The notes under the pieces are model-generated. The model worked only from the letters and a program-made list of their open reading frames with translations. It did no database searches and was not told where the DNA came from. This document shows, in pieces, positions 33,570 to 42,851 of a stretch of DNA of 64,000 bases (position 1 is the first letter of the stretch; each line of letters starts with the position of its first letter). This stretch comes from Bacillota bacterium (GTDB lineage Bacteria > Bacillota > Clostridia > Peptostreptococcales > Anaerovoracaceae), in NCBI GenBank assembly GCA_017431785.1, contig JAFRKJ010000019.1, forward strand, positions 1 through 64,000. The letters are read 5' to 3'. Made by a program: the position numbers and the translations under genes.

Positions 33570-35045
33570 ATGAATAACCAAGGAATAAAAACATACAAAA
33601 TCATCACCTTTGGCTGTCAGATGAACGAACATGATTCCGAGGTCATCTCCGGTATGCTCGCCCAGCGCGGTTACATGGAACTGCCGGAAACATCAGGCGG
33701 CGCAAAGGACAATCCGGATATCATGATCATCAACACTTGCAGCATCAGGGAGAATGCGGATAAACGTTTCTTCGGGACACTGGGACAGTTGAAGAAGATC
33801 AAAGCGAAAAATCCGGATTTCACAGTTTGCGTGTGCGGCTGTATGATGCAGCAGGACCACGTCACCACAAAACTCCGCAGAAGTTACCCATGGGTGGACG
33901 TGATCTTCGGAACCCACAACATCCATGAGTTTCCGGACATGCTGCAGGAGCTCTACGACAACCGCGCAAAGGCTGCAGAAGCAGCTGCAAAGGCAGAAGA
34001 GGCGGAGGCAAAGGCAACCGAGGCCGCAGCAGGAAGTGCACCGCAGAGCTACGCTGTTGCAAAACATGAGATCAGAAGTTCCAAGGATACTCGCGTCGAA
34101 CGCATATATGATGATATGGAAGAAATCGTAGAAGGTCTTCCGGCGAGAAGACTGTTCCGGCACAAGAGTTTCGTGAACATCATGTTCGGCTGCAATAATT
34201 TCTGCGCGTACTGCATCGTGCCGTACACAAGAGGCAGAGAGAAGAGCAGATGCCCGGAGGATATCCTCAGCGAGGTCAGGGGATTGACCGTAGATGGTGT
34301 GAAGGAAGTGACTCTTTTGGGACAGAACGTGAACTCCTACCGCGGGGTGGACCGTCAGGGAAAGCAGTGGGATTTCACAGATCTCATCTATGGGCTGAAT
34401 GAAATCGAGGGACTGGAGCGCATCCGGTTCATGACGTCCCACCCGAAGGATCTTTCCGACAGGCTCATTGATGCCTTTGCAAGATGCGATAAATTATGCA
34501 ATTACATACACTTGCCGGTGCAGGCGGGCAGCAGCAACGTGCTGAAACGCATGAACCGGAAGTATAACAGAGAACAGTATCTGGAACTGGTCAGAAAGCT
34601 CAGAGAAGCCGTATCGGGCATTGCAATCAGTACGGATATCATCGTGGGATTTCCGGGAGAGACCGAGGAGGACTTCCAGCAGACTCTGGAGCTTGCGAAG
34701 GAAGTGAGATATGATTCGGCCTTTACCTTCCTGTATTCACCGCGTCCTGGAACGCCGGCGGCGGAATATGAGGATCAGATTCCGGAGACCGTGAAGCATG
34801 AGCGGTTCAACCGTCTTGTGGAGATAATGAACACGATCAGCGCAGAGAAGAATGCCGCCTATGTAGGCAGAGTCTGCAGGGTTCTGGTGGACGGGCCGGA
34901 CAAGAAAGCCAAAGGCATGCTCAGCGGCAGAACAGAGGAATTCAAGCTTGTGAACTTCGAGGGATCTGAAGAAATCGCAGGACAGACCGTTGAAGTTGAG
35001 ATAACAGGATCAAACACATTCAGTCTGATAGGAAAATTGCTGTAA
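33570..35045 (+). CDS. miaB: tRNA-2-methylthio-N6-dimethylallyladenosine synthase
   Basis: 491 residues from ATG 33570. A methylthiotransferase that modifies A37 of tRNAs reading UNN codons. Order: MTTase domain (GCQMNEHDSE, NTCSIRENADKR), radical SAM domain with CX3CX2C in GCNNFCAYCIVPYTRG, and a C-terminal TRAM domain. An Ala/Glu-rich insertion of about 25 residues (KAAEAAAKAEEAEAK) separates the first two domains. An earlier ATG (33552) lies inside the likely promoter. No ribosome site precedes either start, so a leaderless mRNA is possible. Confidence 0.94.
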   Translation: MNNQGIKTYKIITFGCQMNEHDSEVISGMLAQRGYMELPETSGGAKDNPDIMIINTCSIRENADKRFFGTLGQLKKIKAKNPDFTVCVCGCMMQQDHVTTKLRRSYPWVDVIFGTHNIHEFPDMLQELYDNRAKAAEAAAKAEEAEAKATEAAAGSAPQSYAVAKHEIRSSKDTRVERIYDDMEEIVEGLPARRLFRHKSFVNIMFGCNNFCAYCIVPYTRGREKSRCPEDILSEVRGLTVDGVKEVTLLGQNVNSYRGVDRQGKQWDFTDLIYGLNEIEGLERIRFMTSHPKDLSDRLIDAFARCDKLCNYIHLPVQAGSSNVLKRMNRKYNREQYLELVRKLREAVSGIAISTDIIVGFPGETEEDFQQTLELAKEVRYDSAFTFLYSPRPGTPAAEYEDQIPETVKHERFNRLVEIMNTISAEKNAAYVGRVCRVLVDGPDKKAKGMLSGRTEEFKLVNFEGSEEIAGQTVEVEITGSNTFSLIGKLL

Positions 35046-35075
35046 TAGACAGATTTCTGTGAGAGGCGGGTTGTT

Positions 35076-36113
35076 ATGAATATCAAACAAATCGCAAAGG
35101 CAGCGGGAGTGTCCGTTGCCACGGTCTCCAGGGTGCTGAACCACCCGGAAAATGTAGCGCCGAAAACAAGAGAAAAGATACAGAAAATCATCGATGAGGA
35201 AGAGTATACACCGAATCTGTTCGCTCAGGGGCTCAACTTCAAGAGGACGAAGACAATCGGGCTCGTTCTTCCTCAGAACATCAATTCCGCGAATATGGAA
35301 GTGGCAAATGGCGTTGAGGATGTGGCTCGCCAGAAGGGATACATTACCTTTATCTGCAACATGGAGAAGGATCTAAAGAGAGAAAAGGAATATCTCGACC
35401 AGCTCATAACCAGGAAAGTGGATGGGTTGATTTTGCTGTATTCCACCCTGAATGAGGAGTACGCCAGCTGGATCGAAGAAGAGAATGTGCCGATCGTTCT
35501 GATAGGCGAGACGAAGGCGAGGGACAGCTGGGATTCCGTATTTGTGGATTGCAGAGCGGGAGCGGCTGAGATGACGGCTCATCTGATAGAGTGCGGACAT
35601 AAGCGAATCGCCATGCTGTGCGGCAAAGATCCGGAGCCGGAGGCAAAAGCAATGCTGCAGGGTTACAAGAACGTGTTGAAGGCCAGCGGAATCAAAGTCG
35701 AAGAGCATCTGATCTACCATGTGAACAATAATATTGAAGGCGGTTATATCGGGATGAAGAAGATGATAGGCAATCTCCCGAGAAAGCCCGATGCTGTTTT
35801 TGCATCCAGCGATGAGATCGCATACGGGGCAATTGACGCACTGAAGGAGATGAAACTGCGCGTTCCAGAGGATATCGCAGTAACCGGTTTCGGAAACGAT
35901 AGAATGTCATCCCTGATGGAGCCGAAGGTGACGACGGTCGAACTGCCTTACAGGAAGATGGGTATCTATGGGGCGCGAATGCTCTTTGACCAGATAGAAG
36001 AGAAACAGGCCAAGGCGGAAAAACGCCGCCGGCCGAAGAAGATACAGCTGCAGACGAAGATGAGAGTGCGCAAATCCTGCGGACACAGAGAGAGAATAGG
36101 AGAGATGTTCTGA
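35076..36113 (+). CDS. LacI-family transcriptional regulator
   Basis: 345 residues. N-terminal LacI helix-turn-helix (NIKQIAKAAGVSVATVSRVL) with hinge helix region, then a periplasmic-binding-like effector domain (about 60-325). The basic tail (EKRRRPKKIQ) is unusual. Its TGA overlaps the ATG of the dihydroorotate dehydrogenase-like gene. A LacI-type palindrome lies downstream of the promoter at 37237, before the pyrimidine catabolic genes, so those are the likely targets. The effector is unknown; a pyrimidine or beta-alanine derivative would fit. GAGGCGGG precedes the ATG. Confidence 0.88.
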   Translation: MNIKQIAKAAGVSVATVSRVLNHPENVAPKTREKIQKIIDEEEYTPNLFAQGLNFKRTKTIGLVLPQNINSANMEVANGVEDVARQKGYITFICNMEKDLKREKEYLDQLITRKVDGLILLYSTLNEEYASWIEEENVPIVLIGETKARDSWDSVFVDCRAGAAEMTAHLIECGHKRIAMLCGKDPEPEAKAMLQGYKNVLKASGIKVEEHLIYHVNNNIEGGYIGMKKMIGNLPRKPDAVFASSDEIAYGAIDALKEMKLRVPEDIAVTGFGNDRMSSLMEPKVTTVELPYRKMGIYGARMLFDQIEEKQAKAEKRRRPKKIQLQTKMRVRKSCGHRERIGEMF

Positions 36114-37222
36114 TGCTCAAAACGAAATTTCTGGGAATGGTACTTCCCAACCCCGTTATGGTTGCGGCGGGTCCGTGGAATAGAGACGGCAAAGGCCTGA
36201 AAGAATCACTTGATGCAGGCGCCGGCGCGGTTGTGACGGAGAGTATTGTCAGTGACACCGTCATGGATGTGCGACCTAGAATCTCCAGCGATAAGCTTGG
36301 CGCTGAGAATATCAGGATGTACAGCGATATCCAGATTGAAGGCTGGGAGCGTGAGATGAACATCGCCAAGTCTTCAGGCGGTATCGTTATCGCGAGTGTC
36401 TCCGGGCACACTCCTTCGGAACTTGCTTATCTTGCCAGCAAGATGGAGCGGTTTGGCGCGGACGCTATTGAACTGAGTGTTTCCAACCCGGCAGCGGAGT
36501 CTTTGGAAGTTGTTGCATCCCATGCGGACACCCTCTTCGATATGACGAAGGAAGTGGTTTCGGCAGTCAAAATACCAGTCATGGTCAAACTGTCCCAGAA
36601 TACGACGAATATTTCCAAAGTCGCAAAGGCAGTAAAAGCCGCCGGAGGATCCGGCGTCACGGCGATCAATTCCGTCAGAGGTATATTGGGAGTGGATCTG
36701 GAGAATGCCGTACCTTCACTTTCCACTTACGGCGGTATTTCAGGCGAATACATCAGGCCGCTGGGGCTTGCTTCGGTTGCTACGATCGCCCAGACTGTGG
36801 ATATTCCGATCTGCGGCGTCGGAGGAATCAGCTGCGCAGAGAATGTACTGGAGTACATCATGCTGGGTGCGTCGACTGTCCAGGTGGGCACCAGCGTCAT
36901 GTTGGATGGCAAGGAGTCAATCCGCAAAATAGTACAAGAATTAGAAATATGGGCACAAAATCATAATATTAAGAACTTATCTGCAATTCAGGGAAAAGCC
37001 CTCGAAAACCTGAAAGCATTCGAGGAAATCAGGTTCGAACCGGCTGTCAGCCATGCCAATGGCGTTCCTTGCGGCGAAAGCTGTGACAAATGCGTCAATG
37101 CCTGCATGTATCAGGCCATCTCCAGAAGAGGGAAATCGATCCGGATCGACAGGGCGAAATGTACAGGATGCGGTCTTTGCACATCTGTTTGCCCCGCAAA
37201 AAAGTTAAAATTAGACCTTTAA
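36113..37222 (+). CDS. Dihydroorotate dehydrogenase-like flavoprotein with ferredoxin domain
   Basis: 369 residues. A DHOD class I TIM barrel (NPVMVAAGPWNRDG; SVSNPAAESLE; NSVRGILGVDLE; GVGGISCAENVLEYI) is followed by a C-terminal ferredoxin region (CGESCDKCVNAC and CTGCGLCTSVC). It resembles both PyrD and the PreA subunit of dihydropyrimidine dehydrogenase. No pyr biosynthesis gene is near. Position next to a LacI regulator and the PreT/PreA genes argues for a catabolic or redox role on a dihydropyrimidine, but the substrate is open. Confidence 0.78.
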   Translation: MLKTKFLGMVLPNPVMVAAGPWNRDGKGLKESLDAGAGAVVTESIVSDTVMDVRPRISSDKLGAENIRMYSDIQIEGWEREMNIAKSSGGIVIASVSGHTPSELAYLASKMERFGADAIELSVSNPAAESLEVVASHADTLFDMTKEVVSAVKIPVMVKLSQNTTNISKVAKAVKAAGGSGVTAINSVRGILGVDLENAVPSLSTYGGISGEYIRPLGLASVATIAQTVDIPICGVGGISCAENVLEYIMLGASTVQVGTSVMLDGKESIRKIVQELEIWAQNHNIKNLSAIQGKALENLKAFEEIRFEPAVSHANGVPCGESCDKCVNACMYQAISRRGKSIRIDRAKCTGCGLCTSVCPAKKLKLDL

Positions 37223-37236
37223 AGCTTCAAACCCCC

Positions 37237-37265
37237 TTGTATTTTTCTTTAAACCTATTTATAAT
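37237..37265 (+). promoter_or_regulatory. Promoter of the pyrimidine catabolic genes
   Basis: TTGTAT (37237-37242), 17 bases, TATAAT (37260-37265). The expected start is about 37272, just before the LacI-type operator. Confidence 0.75.
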
Positions 37266-37279
37266 ATAGTCACAAAGTA

Positions 37280-37293
37280 TGTAACCGGTTTCA
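37280..37293. promoter_or_regulatory. LacI-type operator
   Basis: TGTAACC-GGTTTCA is a 14-bp palindrome with one mismatch and a central CG, typical for LacI-family repressors. It lies about eight bases after the predicted transcription start, a position for repression by the neighbouring regulator (35076-36113). Confidence 0.7.
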
Positions 37294-37361
37294 CAACAGA
37301 AAAAATGAGTGAAGAAAGCGGTAGCGTATATAATTTTTCATCAAGAAAAGGAGGATGAATC

Positions 37362-38663
37362 ATGTATAAGTGTAGTTTAGAGAGAATGTCAGACAAGATT
37401 AAGACATTCGCACAGTTTGGTGATGCTGGTCACGGTGGAATTACTAGATATTCACTGTCACCGGAAGCTCACATGGCAAGAGACGAATTCGTAAGAAGAA
37501 TGGAAGCTATCGGCGCTAAGATCGAATGCGACGACTGCGCTTGCCTGTATGCAACACTGGAAGGATCAGATCCAAACGCTAAGAGAATCGTTATGGGTTC
37601 ACACTGCGACTCAGTAAAGAACGGTGGTAACTATGACGGTATCGAAGGTGTTATGACTGGTATGGAAGTTCTCGAAACAGTTGCAGCTGAGAACATTCCT
37701 CATAAGCACCCGCTCACAGCAATGATCTGGACTAACGAAGAAGGTTCACTGTATCCACCTGCAATGATGGTATCAGGAATCATCTGCTATGACTATCTGC
37801 CGGATTATCTGAAGCCAAACTTTGAATATGACAACATGATGGCTTCAAAGCCAATGGACAAGTCAGAATTCGCAAACTTCGGCGAAGCTCTGGCAGCATC
37901 CAAGTACAAAGGCGACAAGGCTAACAGAATCAGCCCTGACAAGTATTGCGCAATGTTCGAGACTCACCTGGAACAGGGTCCTATCCTCGAAGACAACGGC
38001 AATGAGATCGGTGCTGTACAGCTCGTAATGGGTATGTTCAACTACAGAGTAAGATTCCACGGATTCACAGCTCACGCTGGTACATTCCCAATGGCTAAGA
38101 GACATGATGCTCTCCACGCTGCTGCAGACTTCCTCTGCAAGCTGCATGAGAGATATGATGCTTACAACAAGGAGCTCATAGAGAGCGGCGAAAGCGAATA
38201 TGAATTCGTATTCACTACTGGCGAAATTTATGTACACCCTTGCATCCACACTTGCATTCCTGACGAAGCAGAGTTCTCACTGGATGTAAGACACCCTGAT
38301 CAGAAGGTTCTTGACAAGTGCATGGACATCCTGAAGGAGATGGCTGGCGAAATGTATCAGCAGTGCACTTGCGACATAGAAGAACAGTGGAAGAGAGATC
38401 CAGTACCATTCGATTCAAGACTGATCGGATTCGTAGAAGAGTCCATGGACGAAATGGGAGCTAAGTGGCAGAAGATTCTGTCAGGCGCTGGCCATGACGC
38501 ACAGTTCTGCGCTTACATGATCCCTACTACTATGATCTTCTCAAGAACGAAGGATGGTCTGTCACACTGCGAACCTGAACACGTTTCAGACGAAGACTGC
38601 ACAGCAGCAGCAACTGCTACTCTGAATGCAGTACTTAAGTGCGACGCTTCCCCTGAATTTTAA
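37362..38663 (+). CDS. Zn-dependent N-carbamoyl-amino acid hydrolase (beta-ureidopropionase-like)
   Basis: 433 residues of the M20/M28-type amidohydrolase family (AmaB, allantoate amidohydrolase, yeast-type beta-alanine synthase). Metal ligands are visible in order: GSHCDSV, NYDGIEGV, WTNEEGS, ETHLEQG, and the late SHCEPEHVS. By context it should hydrolyse N-carbamoyl-beta-alanine to beta-alanine, CO2 and ammonia. AGGAGG precedes the ATG. It is first behind the LacI-regulated promoter. Other N-carbamoyl substrates cannot be ruled out. Confidence 0.85.
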   Translation: MYKCSLERMSDKIKTFAQFGDAGHGGITRYSLSPEAHMARDEFVRRMEAIGAKIECDDCACLYATLEGSDPNAKRIVMGSHCDSVKNGGNYDGIEGVMTGMEVLETVAAENIPHKHPLTAMIWTNEEGSLYPPAMMVSGIICYDYLPDYLKPNFEYDNMMASKPMDKSEFANFGEALAASKYKGDKANRISPDKYCAMFETHLEQGPILEDNGNEIGAVQLVMGMFNYRVRFHGFTAHAGTFPMAKRHDALHAAADFLCKLHERYDAYNKELIESGESEYEFVFTTGEIYVHPCIHTCIPDEAEFSLDVRHPDQKVLDKCMDILKEMAGEMYQQCTCDIEEQWKRDPVPFDSRLIGFVEESMDEMGAKWQKILSGAGHDAQFCAYMIPTTMIFSRTKDGLSHCEPEHVSDEDCTAAATATLNAVLKCDASPEF

Positions 38664-38688
38664 TTGAGGCAATTTTGTGAGGCAATTC

Positions 38689-38720
38689 AAACTGACGAGA
38701 GCGCAAACTCTCGCCAGTTT
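38689..38720 (+). other. Intercistronic stem-loop
   Basis: AAACTG-A-CGAGAG, six-base loop, CTCTCG-C-CAGTTT: a 12-bp stem with one mismatch and no T run, between the hydrolase and preT. It is preceded by two copies of TGAGGCAATT. It probably stabilises or processes the mRNA rather than ending it. Confidence 0.6.
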
Positions 38721-38772
38721 GCTATCTGAGGACGTTGCTCCTTGGTGAGGCACCTGAAAAGGAGGAATCAAA

Positions 38773-40044
38773 TTGAGTAAAGTAGTAAAAGCAAAGTACA
38801 CTGCTGAAGCTGTTGCTGGTTTCACTCACAGAACAGCTTTAGAAGAAGCAGCAAGATGTCTGCTGTGCCACGATGCACCATGCAGCAAGGGCTGTCCTGC
38901 TGGAACTGACCCTGCGAAGTTCATCAGATCAATCAGATTCAGAAACGTTAAGGGCGCTGCTGAGACAATCAGAGAAAACAATGTTCTGGGCGGAACTTGC
39001 GCAAGAGTATGTCCGTATGACAATCTTTGCGAAGAAGCATGCTCAAGATGCGGCATTGACAGACCTATCGAAATCGGTAAGTTACAGAGATACGCTATCG
39101 AGCAGGAAAAACTGTTCAAGATGAAGACTCTGCAGGCTCCTGCAGAGAAGAAGCCAGGAAAGATCGCTTGCGTAGGTGCAGGTCCTGCTTCACTGGCATG
39201 TGCAGCTGAACTGGCTAAGGCTGGTTACAAAGTAACTATTTTCGAAAGAGAAGCTAAGGCAGGCGGAGTTCTGACTTATGGAATCACTCCATCAAGACTT
39301 CCGCAGGCAGTAGTAGACCATGATATCGCTCAGGTCAAGGGCCTCGGCGTTAAGTTCGTATTCAACAAGGAAGCAAAGGCAGAAGATCTGGAAGACTTCG
39401 ACGCAGTATTCGTAGGCGCAGGTCTTTGGAGTGCAAATCTGGATGCCCATAACTTCAAGGGTTCAAACCTGAAGGGCGTATATTCAGCAATCGACTTCCT
39501 GAAGGAAGCAAGAACGAAGAAAAAAGACTTCTATCCTGGTAAGAGAGTTATCGTAGTCGGCGGCGGTGACGTTGCGATCGACTGTGCAGTAACTGCTAAG
39601 CTGCTGGGTGCAGAGGACGTAAGAATCCTTTACAGAAGATCCATCGAAGAAGCTCCTGCAAACATCAATGAATTCCACTATGCACTGTCACTGGGAATCG
39701 GCGTTACTACAGGTCTGTATCCTGTAGCAGCGAAGGGCACAAAGACTCTGCTGAAGACAGTTGAGGCTGCTGGATTCTATGACAAGAAGGCAAAGGCAGA
39801 ATTCAGTGCAGATACGCTGGTATTCGCAACTGGCCAGAGCCCTGAAGACATGAGCAAGATCGGAGATCTGGATCTGGATCACAAGGGCCGCATTAAGGTC
39901 AAGAAGGGCGGAAAAGCCGGCGGCAAGTTCTTCTCAGGCGGCGATGTCGTCAATGGTGGTAAGACTGTTGTCGAAGCAGTAGCAGAAGGTAAGGAAGCTG
40001 CAGCATCAATCATTGCTTATCTGGAAAAGAAAGGAGTGAAGTAG
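38773..40044 (+). CDS. preT: NAD-dependent dihydropyrimidine dehydrogenase subunit PreT
   Basis: 423 residues. An FAD/NAD oxidoreductase of the glutamate synthase small-subunit type. Two N-terminal cysteine clusters (CLLCHDAPCSKGC and CARVCPYDNLCEEAC), the FAD loop GAGPASLACAAELA, and the NAD loop VGGGDVAIDCA are visible, with ATGQ near the end. It passes electrons from NAD(P)H to PreA. The start is TTG with GGAGG eight bases upstream. One base separates its stop from the PreA start. Confidence 0.92.
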   Translation: MSKVVKAKYTAEAVAGFTHRTALEEAARCLLCHDAPCSKGCPAGTDPAKFIRSIRFRNVKGAAETIRENNVLGGTCARVCPYDNLCEEACSRCGIDRPIEIGKLQRYAIEQEKLFKMKTLQAPAEKKPGKIACVGAGPASLACAAELAKAGYKVTIFEREAKAGGVLTYGITPSRLPQAVVDHDIAQVKGLGVKFVFNKEAKAEDLEDFDAVFVGAGLWSANLDAHNFKGSNLKGVYSAIDFLKEARTKKKDFYPGKRVIVVGGGDVAIDCAVTAKLLGAEDVRILYRRSIEEAPANINEFHYALSLGIGVTTGLYPVAAKGTKTLLKTVEAAGFYDKKAKAEFSADTLVFATGQSPEDMSKIGDLDLDHKGRIKVKKGGKAGGKFFSGGDVVNGGKTVVEAVAEGKEAAASIIAYLEKKGVK

Positions 40045-40045
40045 A

Positions 40046-41404
40046 ATGGCAGTTAAGAAAGATTTATCATTGAAATATCTGGGTGTTGATTGTCTGAATC
40101 CGTTCTTCCTTTCATCATCACCAGTAGGCGGAAACTATGACATGGTAGCTAAGTGCTACGAAGAAGGTTGGGGCGGCTGCTTCTTCAAGACTGTTGGTAT
40201 CTTCGTTGCAGACGAATGCTCACCTAGATTTGACCAGACAAACAAGGAAGGTCTCCCATGGCTCGGATTCAAGAACATGGAGCAGATCTCCGATAAACCG
40301 ACAGAAGTCAACTTTGAGTACATTTACAGACTCGTAAGAGATTATCCGGAACACATCACAGTTGCATCCATCATGGGTTCCACTGTTGATGAGTGGAAGA
40401 AGCTCGCTAAGATGGCTGACGAAGCCGGCGCGAAGATCATCGAAGGAAACTTCTCATGTCCTCAGATGACTTCACACGACATGGGTTCTGACGTTGGAAC
40501 AAACAACGAACTGGTAGAATCATATTCAAGAGCTGTTTCAGAGACAGTTCCTCACATTCCGTTCGTTGCTAAGATGACTCCAAACTGCAAGAACATGGAA
40601 GAGCATGCAAGAGCTGCACTGAAGGGCGGCGCTGCTGCTGTATCAGCGATCAACACAATCAAGTCAATCACAAACATCGACTTCGAGAACACAACCGGTA
40701 TGCCAGTAGTTGATGGTAAGTCATCCATTTCCGGTTACTCCGGAGCAGCTGTTAAGCCAATCGCTCTCAGATTCTGTACTCAGGTACAGCAGGATGAGGA
40801 GATCCAGAGAATGGCAAGAGAAGGCAAGTGGAACTTCGGATACGGTCATGAAATGTCCGGTATCGGTGGTATCGAAACTTGGAGAGACGTTGCTGAATTC
40901 CTGGCTATCGGCTGCAGAAACATTCAGGTTACGACTGCAATCATGCAGTATGGTTACAGAATCGTAGAAGATATGGCTTCAGGTCTCATGCACTTCATGG
41001 ACGAGAAGGGCTACAACCATCTTGATGAGTTCATCGGAAGCGCTCTGCCTAACATCATCCCGGCAGAAGAGCTGAACAGAGAATACAAAGTTCTGCCACA
41101 GTTCGATGAGAAGAAGTGCATCGGATGCGGAAGATGCTACATCTCCTGCTACGATGCAGCTCACCAGGCAATTGACTGGAACGAGAAAAAGAGAAAGCCT
41201 GAACTGAATGACAACTGCGTAGGATGCCACCTCTGCCTGAATGTATGTCCTGTACAGGAATGCATCACTCCGGGAGAGATCAAGTGGAAGGTTCGCGACA
41301 AGGACGGCAACGTTGTTCGCGAAGCGAAGGATCCTACTCACATCAAGTTCAAGAAGGATGCCAAGAAGGCAAAGAAGCTTGCTCTGAAGGCTCACTACGA
41401 ATAA
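40046..41404 (+). CDS. preA: NAD-dependent dihydropyrimidine dehydrogenase subunit PreA
   Basis: 452 residues. A DHOD-like FMN barrel (NPFFLSSSPVGGNYDMV; GNFSCPQM; SAINTIKSI) with a C-terminal pair of 4Fe-4S clusters (CIGCGRCYISC and CVGCHLCLNVC). With PreT it reduces uracil or thymine to the dihydro form. A lysine-rich tail follows the clusters. AAAGGAG precedes the ATG inside the end of preT. Confidence 0.94.
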   Translation: MAVKKDLSLKYLGVDCLNPFFLSSSPVGGNYDMVAKCYEEGWGGCFFKTVGIFVADECSPRFDQTNKEGLPWLGFKNMEQISDKPTEVNFEYIYRLVRDYPEHITVASIMGSTVDEWKKLAKMADEAGAKIIEGNFSCPQMTSHDMGSDVGTNNELVESYSRAVSETVPHIPFVAKMTPNCKNMEEHARAALKGGAAAVSAINTIKSITNIDFENTTGMPVVDGKSSISGYSGAAVKPIALRFCTQVQQDEEIQRMAREGKWNFGYGHEMSGIGGIETWRDVAEFLAIGCRNIQVTTAIMQYGYRIVEDMASGLMHFMDEKGYNHLDEFIGSALPNIIPAEELNREYKVLPQFDEKKCIGCGRCYISCYDAAHQAIDWNEKKRKPELNDNCVGCHLCLNVCPVQECITPGEIKWKVRDKDGNVVREAKDPTHIKFKKDAKKAKKLALKAHYE

Positions 41405-41443
41405 GAAGTTCACGAAACTACACTTTCGTATTAAAATGACACG

Positions 41444-41477
41444 AGAGACTGTCGCTATGAGCGACAGTCTCTTTTTT
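41444..41477 (+). terminator. Terminator after preA
   Basis: AGAGACTGTCGCT and its complement form a 13-bp stem followed by TTTTTT. It ends the hydrolase-preT-preA transcript. Confidence 0.92.
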
Positions 41478-41509
41478 GTGTTATAATAACCATGGGAGAT
41501 TAGGAATCA

Positions 41510-42817
41510 ATGAATGCAGTAGATATCATTAATAAAAAAAGACGCGGTGAAGCGCTGAGCACAGAAGAAATCGAATATATGGTCATGGGATTCACGGAAG
41601 AAGTGATTCCTGATTATCAGATGTCCGCGCTGCTCATGGCGATTTGCCTGCAGGGAATGACAAAGGAAGAAACCGTTGAACTGACGAGGATCATGAGAGA
41701 CTCCGGGGAGACGGTTGATTTGTCTGCAATCAAAGGAGTAAAAGTCGACAAGCATTCCACGGGAGGCGTAGGTGACAAGACAACATTGATTGTCGCACCG
41801 ATTGCCGCAGCGTGCGGCGTTCCGATTGCGAAGATGAGCGGACGAGGACTGGGATTCACAGGAGGTACCGTCGATAAGATGGAGTCCATTCCGGGATTTG
41901 TCACGTCTATGGAACGGGACAGATTTATTGAATCTGTAAACGAGAAAGGCATTGCGGTCATCGGACAGACAGGTCACATCGCACCTGCTGACAAGAAGAT
42001 GTATGCACTGCGGGATGTGACAGGGACCACTGAGAGCATCAGCCTGATCACCTCCAGCATTATGAGCAAAAAACTTGCTGCCGGAGCTGACGCAATCGTG
42101 CTTGATGTCAAGTGCGGATCAGGTGCCTTCATGAAGACCTATGAGGATGCCAGAGAACTTGCAGTGTGGATGGTTGACATCGGCAGAGGGAACAATAAGA
42201 AAATGACAGCGGTCATTTCCGATATGGAACAGCCGCTCGGAAAAGCTGTCGGAAATGCTTTAGAAGTACGTGAAGCAATCGATGTTCTGCACGGCGGCGG
42301 TCCTGACGATATCAGAGAACTCTCGCTGAGATTGGCTGCGGAGATGATACTGCTGGGTGAACTGGCAGACGGCAGCAGGGCAAAGGCGGAAGAAATGGCG
42401 CGGGAAGCTCTCAAAAGCGGAAGAGCGCTTGAGAAATTCCGGCAGTTCGTGGCAAATCAGGGCGGTGATCCGGCAATCATCGAGGACACATCCTTATTTG
42501 CGCAGACTGCTTTTGCGGTGGAAGTCAGAGCCGAAGAAGCAGGTTATGTAACTGCTCTTGATGCGATGCAGATTGGTCTGGCGTCCCAGCACGCGGGTGC
42601 GGGAAGAGAGAAAAAAGAAGACGAGATCGATATGGCAGCGGGCATTCTGCTCGACAAAAAGGTCGGCGACGAAGTACAGACAGGAGACCTGCTGTGTACG
42701 GTTTATGGAAACGATAAAGCGAAAACAGAAGCAGGAGCCAGAGAGGCTTTTGTAGCATATAAAATCGGTTTGAACAAACCGGAGAAAACTGCACTGATTA
42801 AAGAAATCATAGATTGA
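41510..42817 (+). CDS. pdp: Pyrimidine-nucleoside phosphorylase
   Basis: 435 residues. It splits uridine or thymidine into base and (deoxy)ribose-1-phosphate. The family signature SGRGLGFTGGTVDKMES and KHSTGGVGDKTT are intact. Start ATG at 41510. It lies just after the preA terminator and would supply uracil to PreTA. A TATAAT-like box (TTATAATAAC near 41480) overlaps the terminator end, so it may have its own promoter. Confidence 0.95.
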   Translation: MNAVDIINKKRRGEALSTEEIEYMVMGFTEEVIPDYQMSALLMAICLQGMTKEETVELTRIMRDSGETVDLSAIKGVKVDKHSTGGVGDKTTLIVAPIAAACGVPIAKMSGRGLGFTGGTVDKMESIPGFVTSMERDRFIESVNEKGIAVIGQTGHIAPADKKMYALRDVTGTTESISLITSSIMSKKLAAGADAIVLDVKCGSGAFMKTYEDARELAVWMVDIGRGNNKKMTAVISDMEQPLGKAVGNALEVREAIDVLHGGGPDDIRELSLRLAAEMILLGELADGSRAKAEEMAREALKSGRALEKFRQFVANQGGDPAIIEDTSLFAQTAFAVEVRAEEAGYVTALDAMQIGLASQHAGAGREKKEDEIDMAAGILLDKKVGDEVQTGDLLCTVYGNDKAKTEAGAREAFVAYKIGLNKPEKTALIKEIID

Positions 42818-42851
42818 GACATTATTAAGATTTCAGGGGGAAAGAAAGACA

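Noticed and set aside
36113-37222. Calling the DHOD-like gene pyrD (de novo pyrimidine synthesis)
   Set aside because: No pyr genes or pyrK partner nearby, a ferredoxin tail is fused, and the neighbours are catabolic; the symbol would overstate the evidence.
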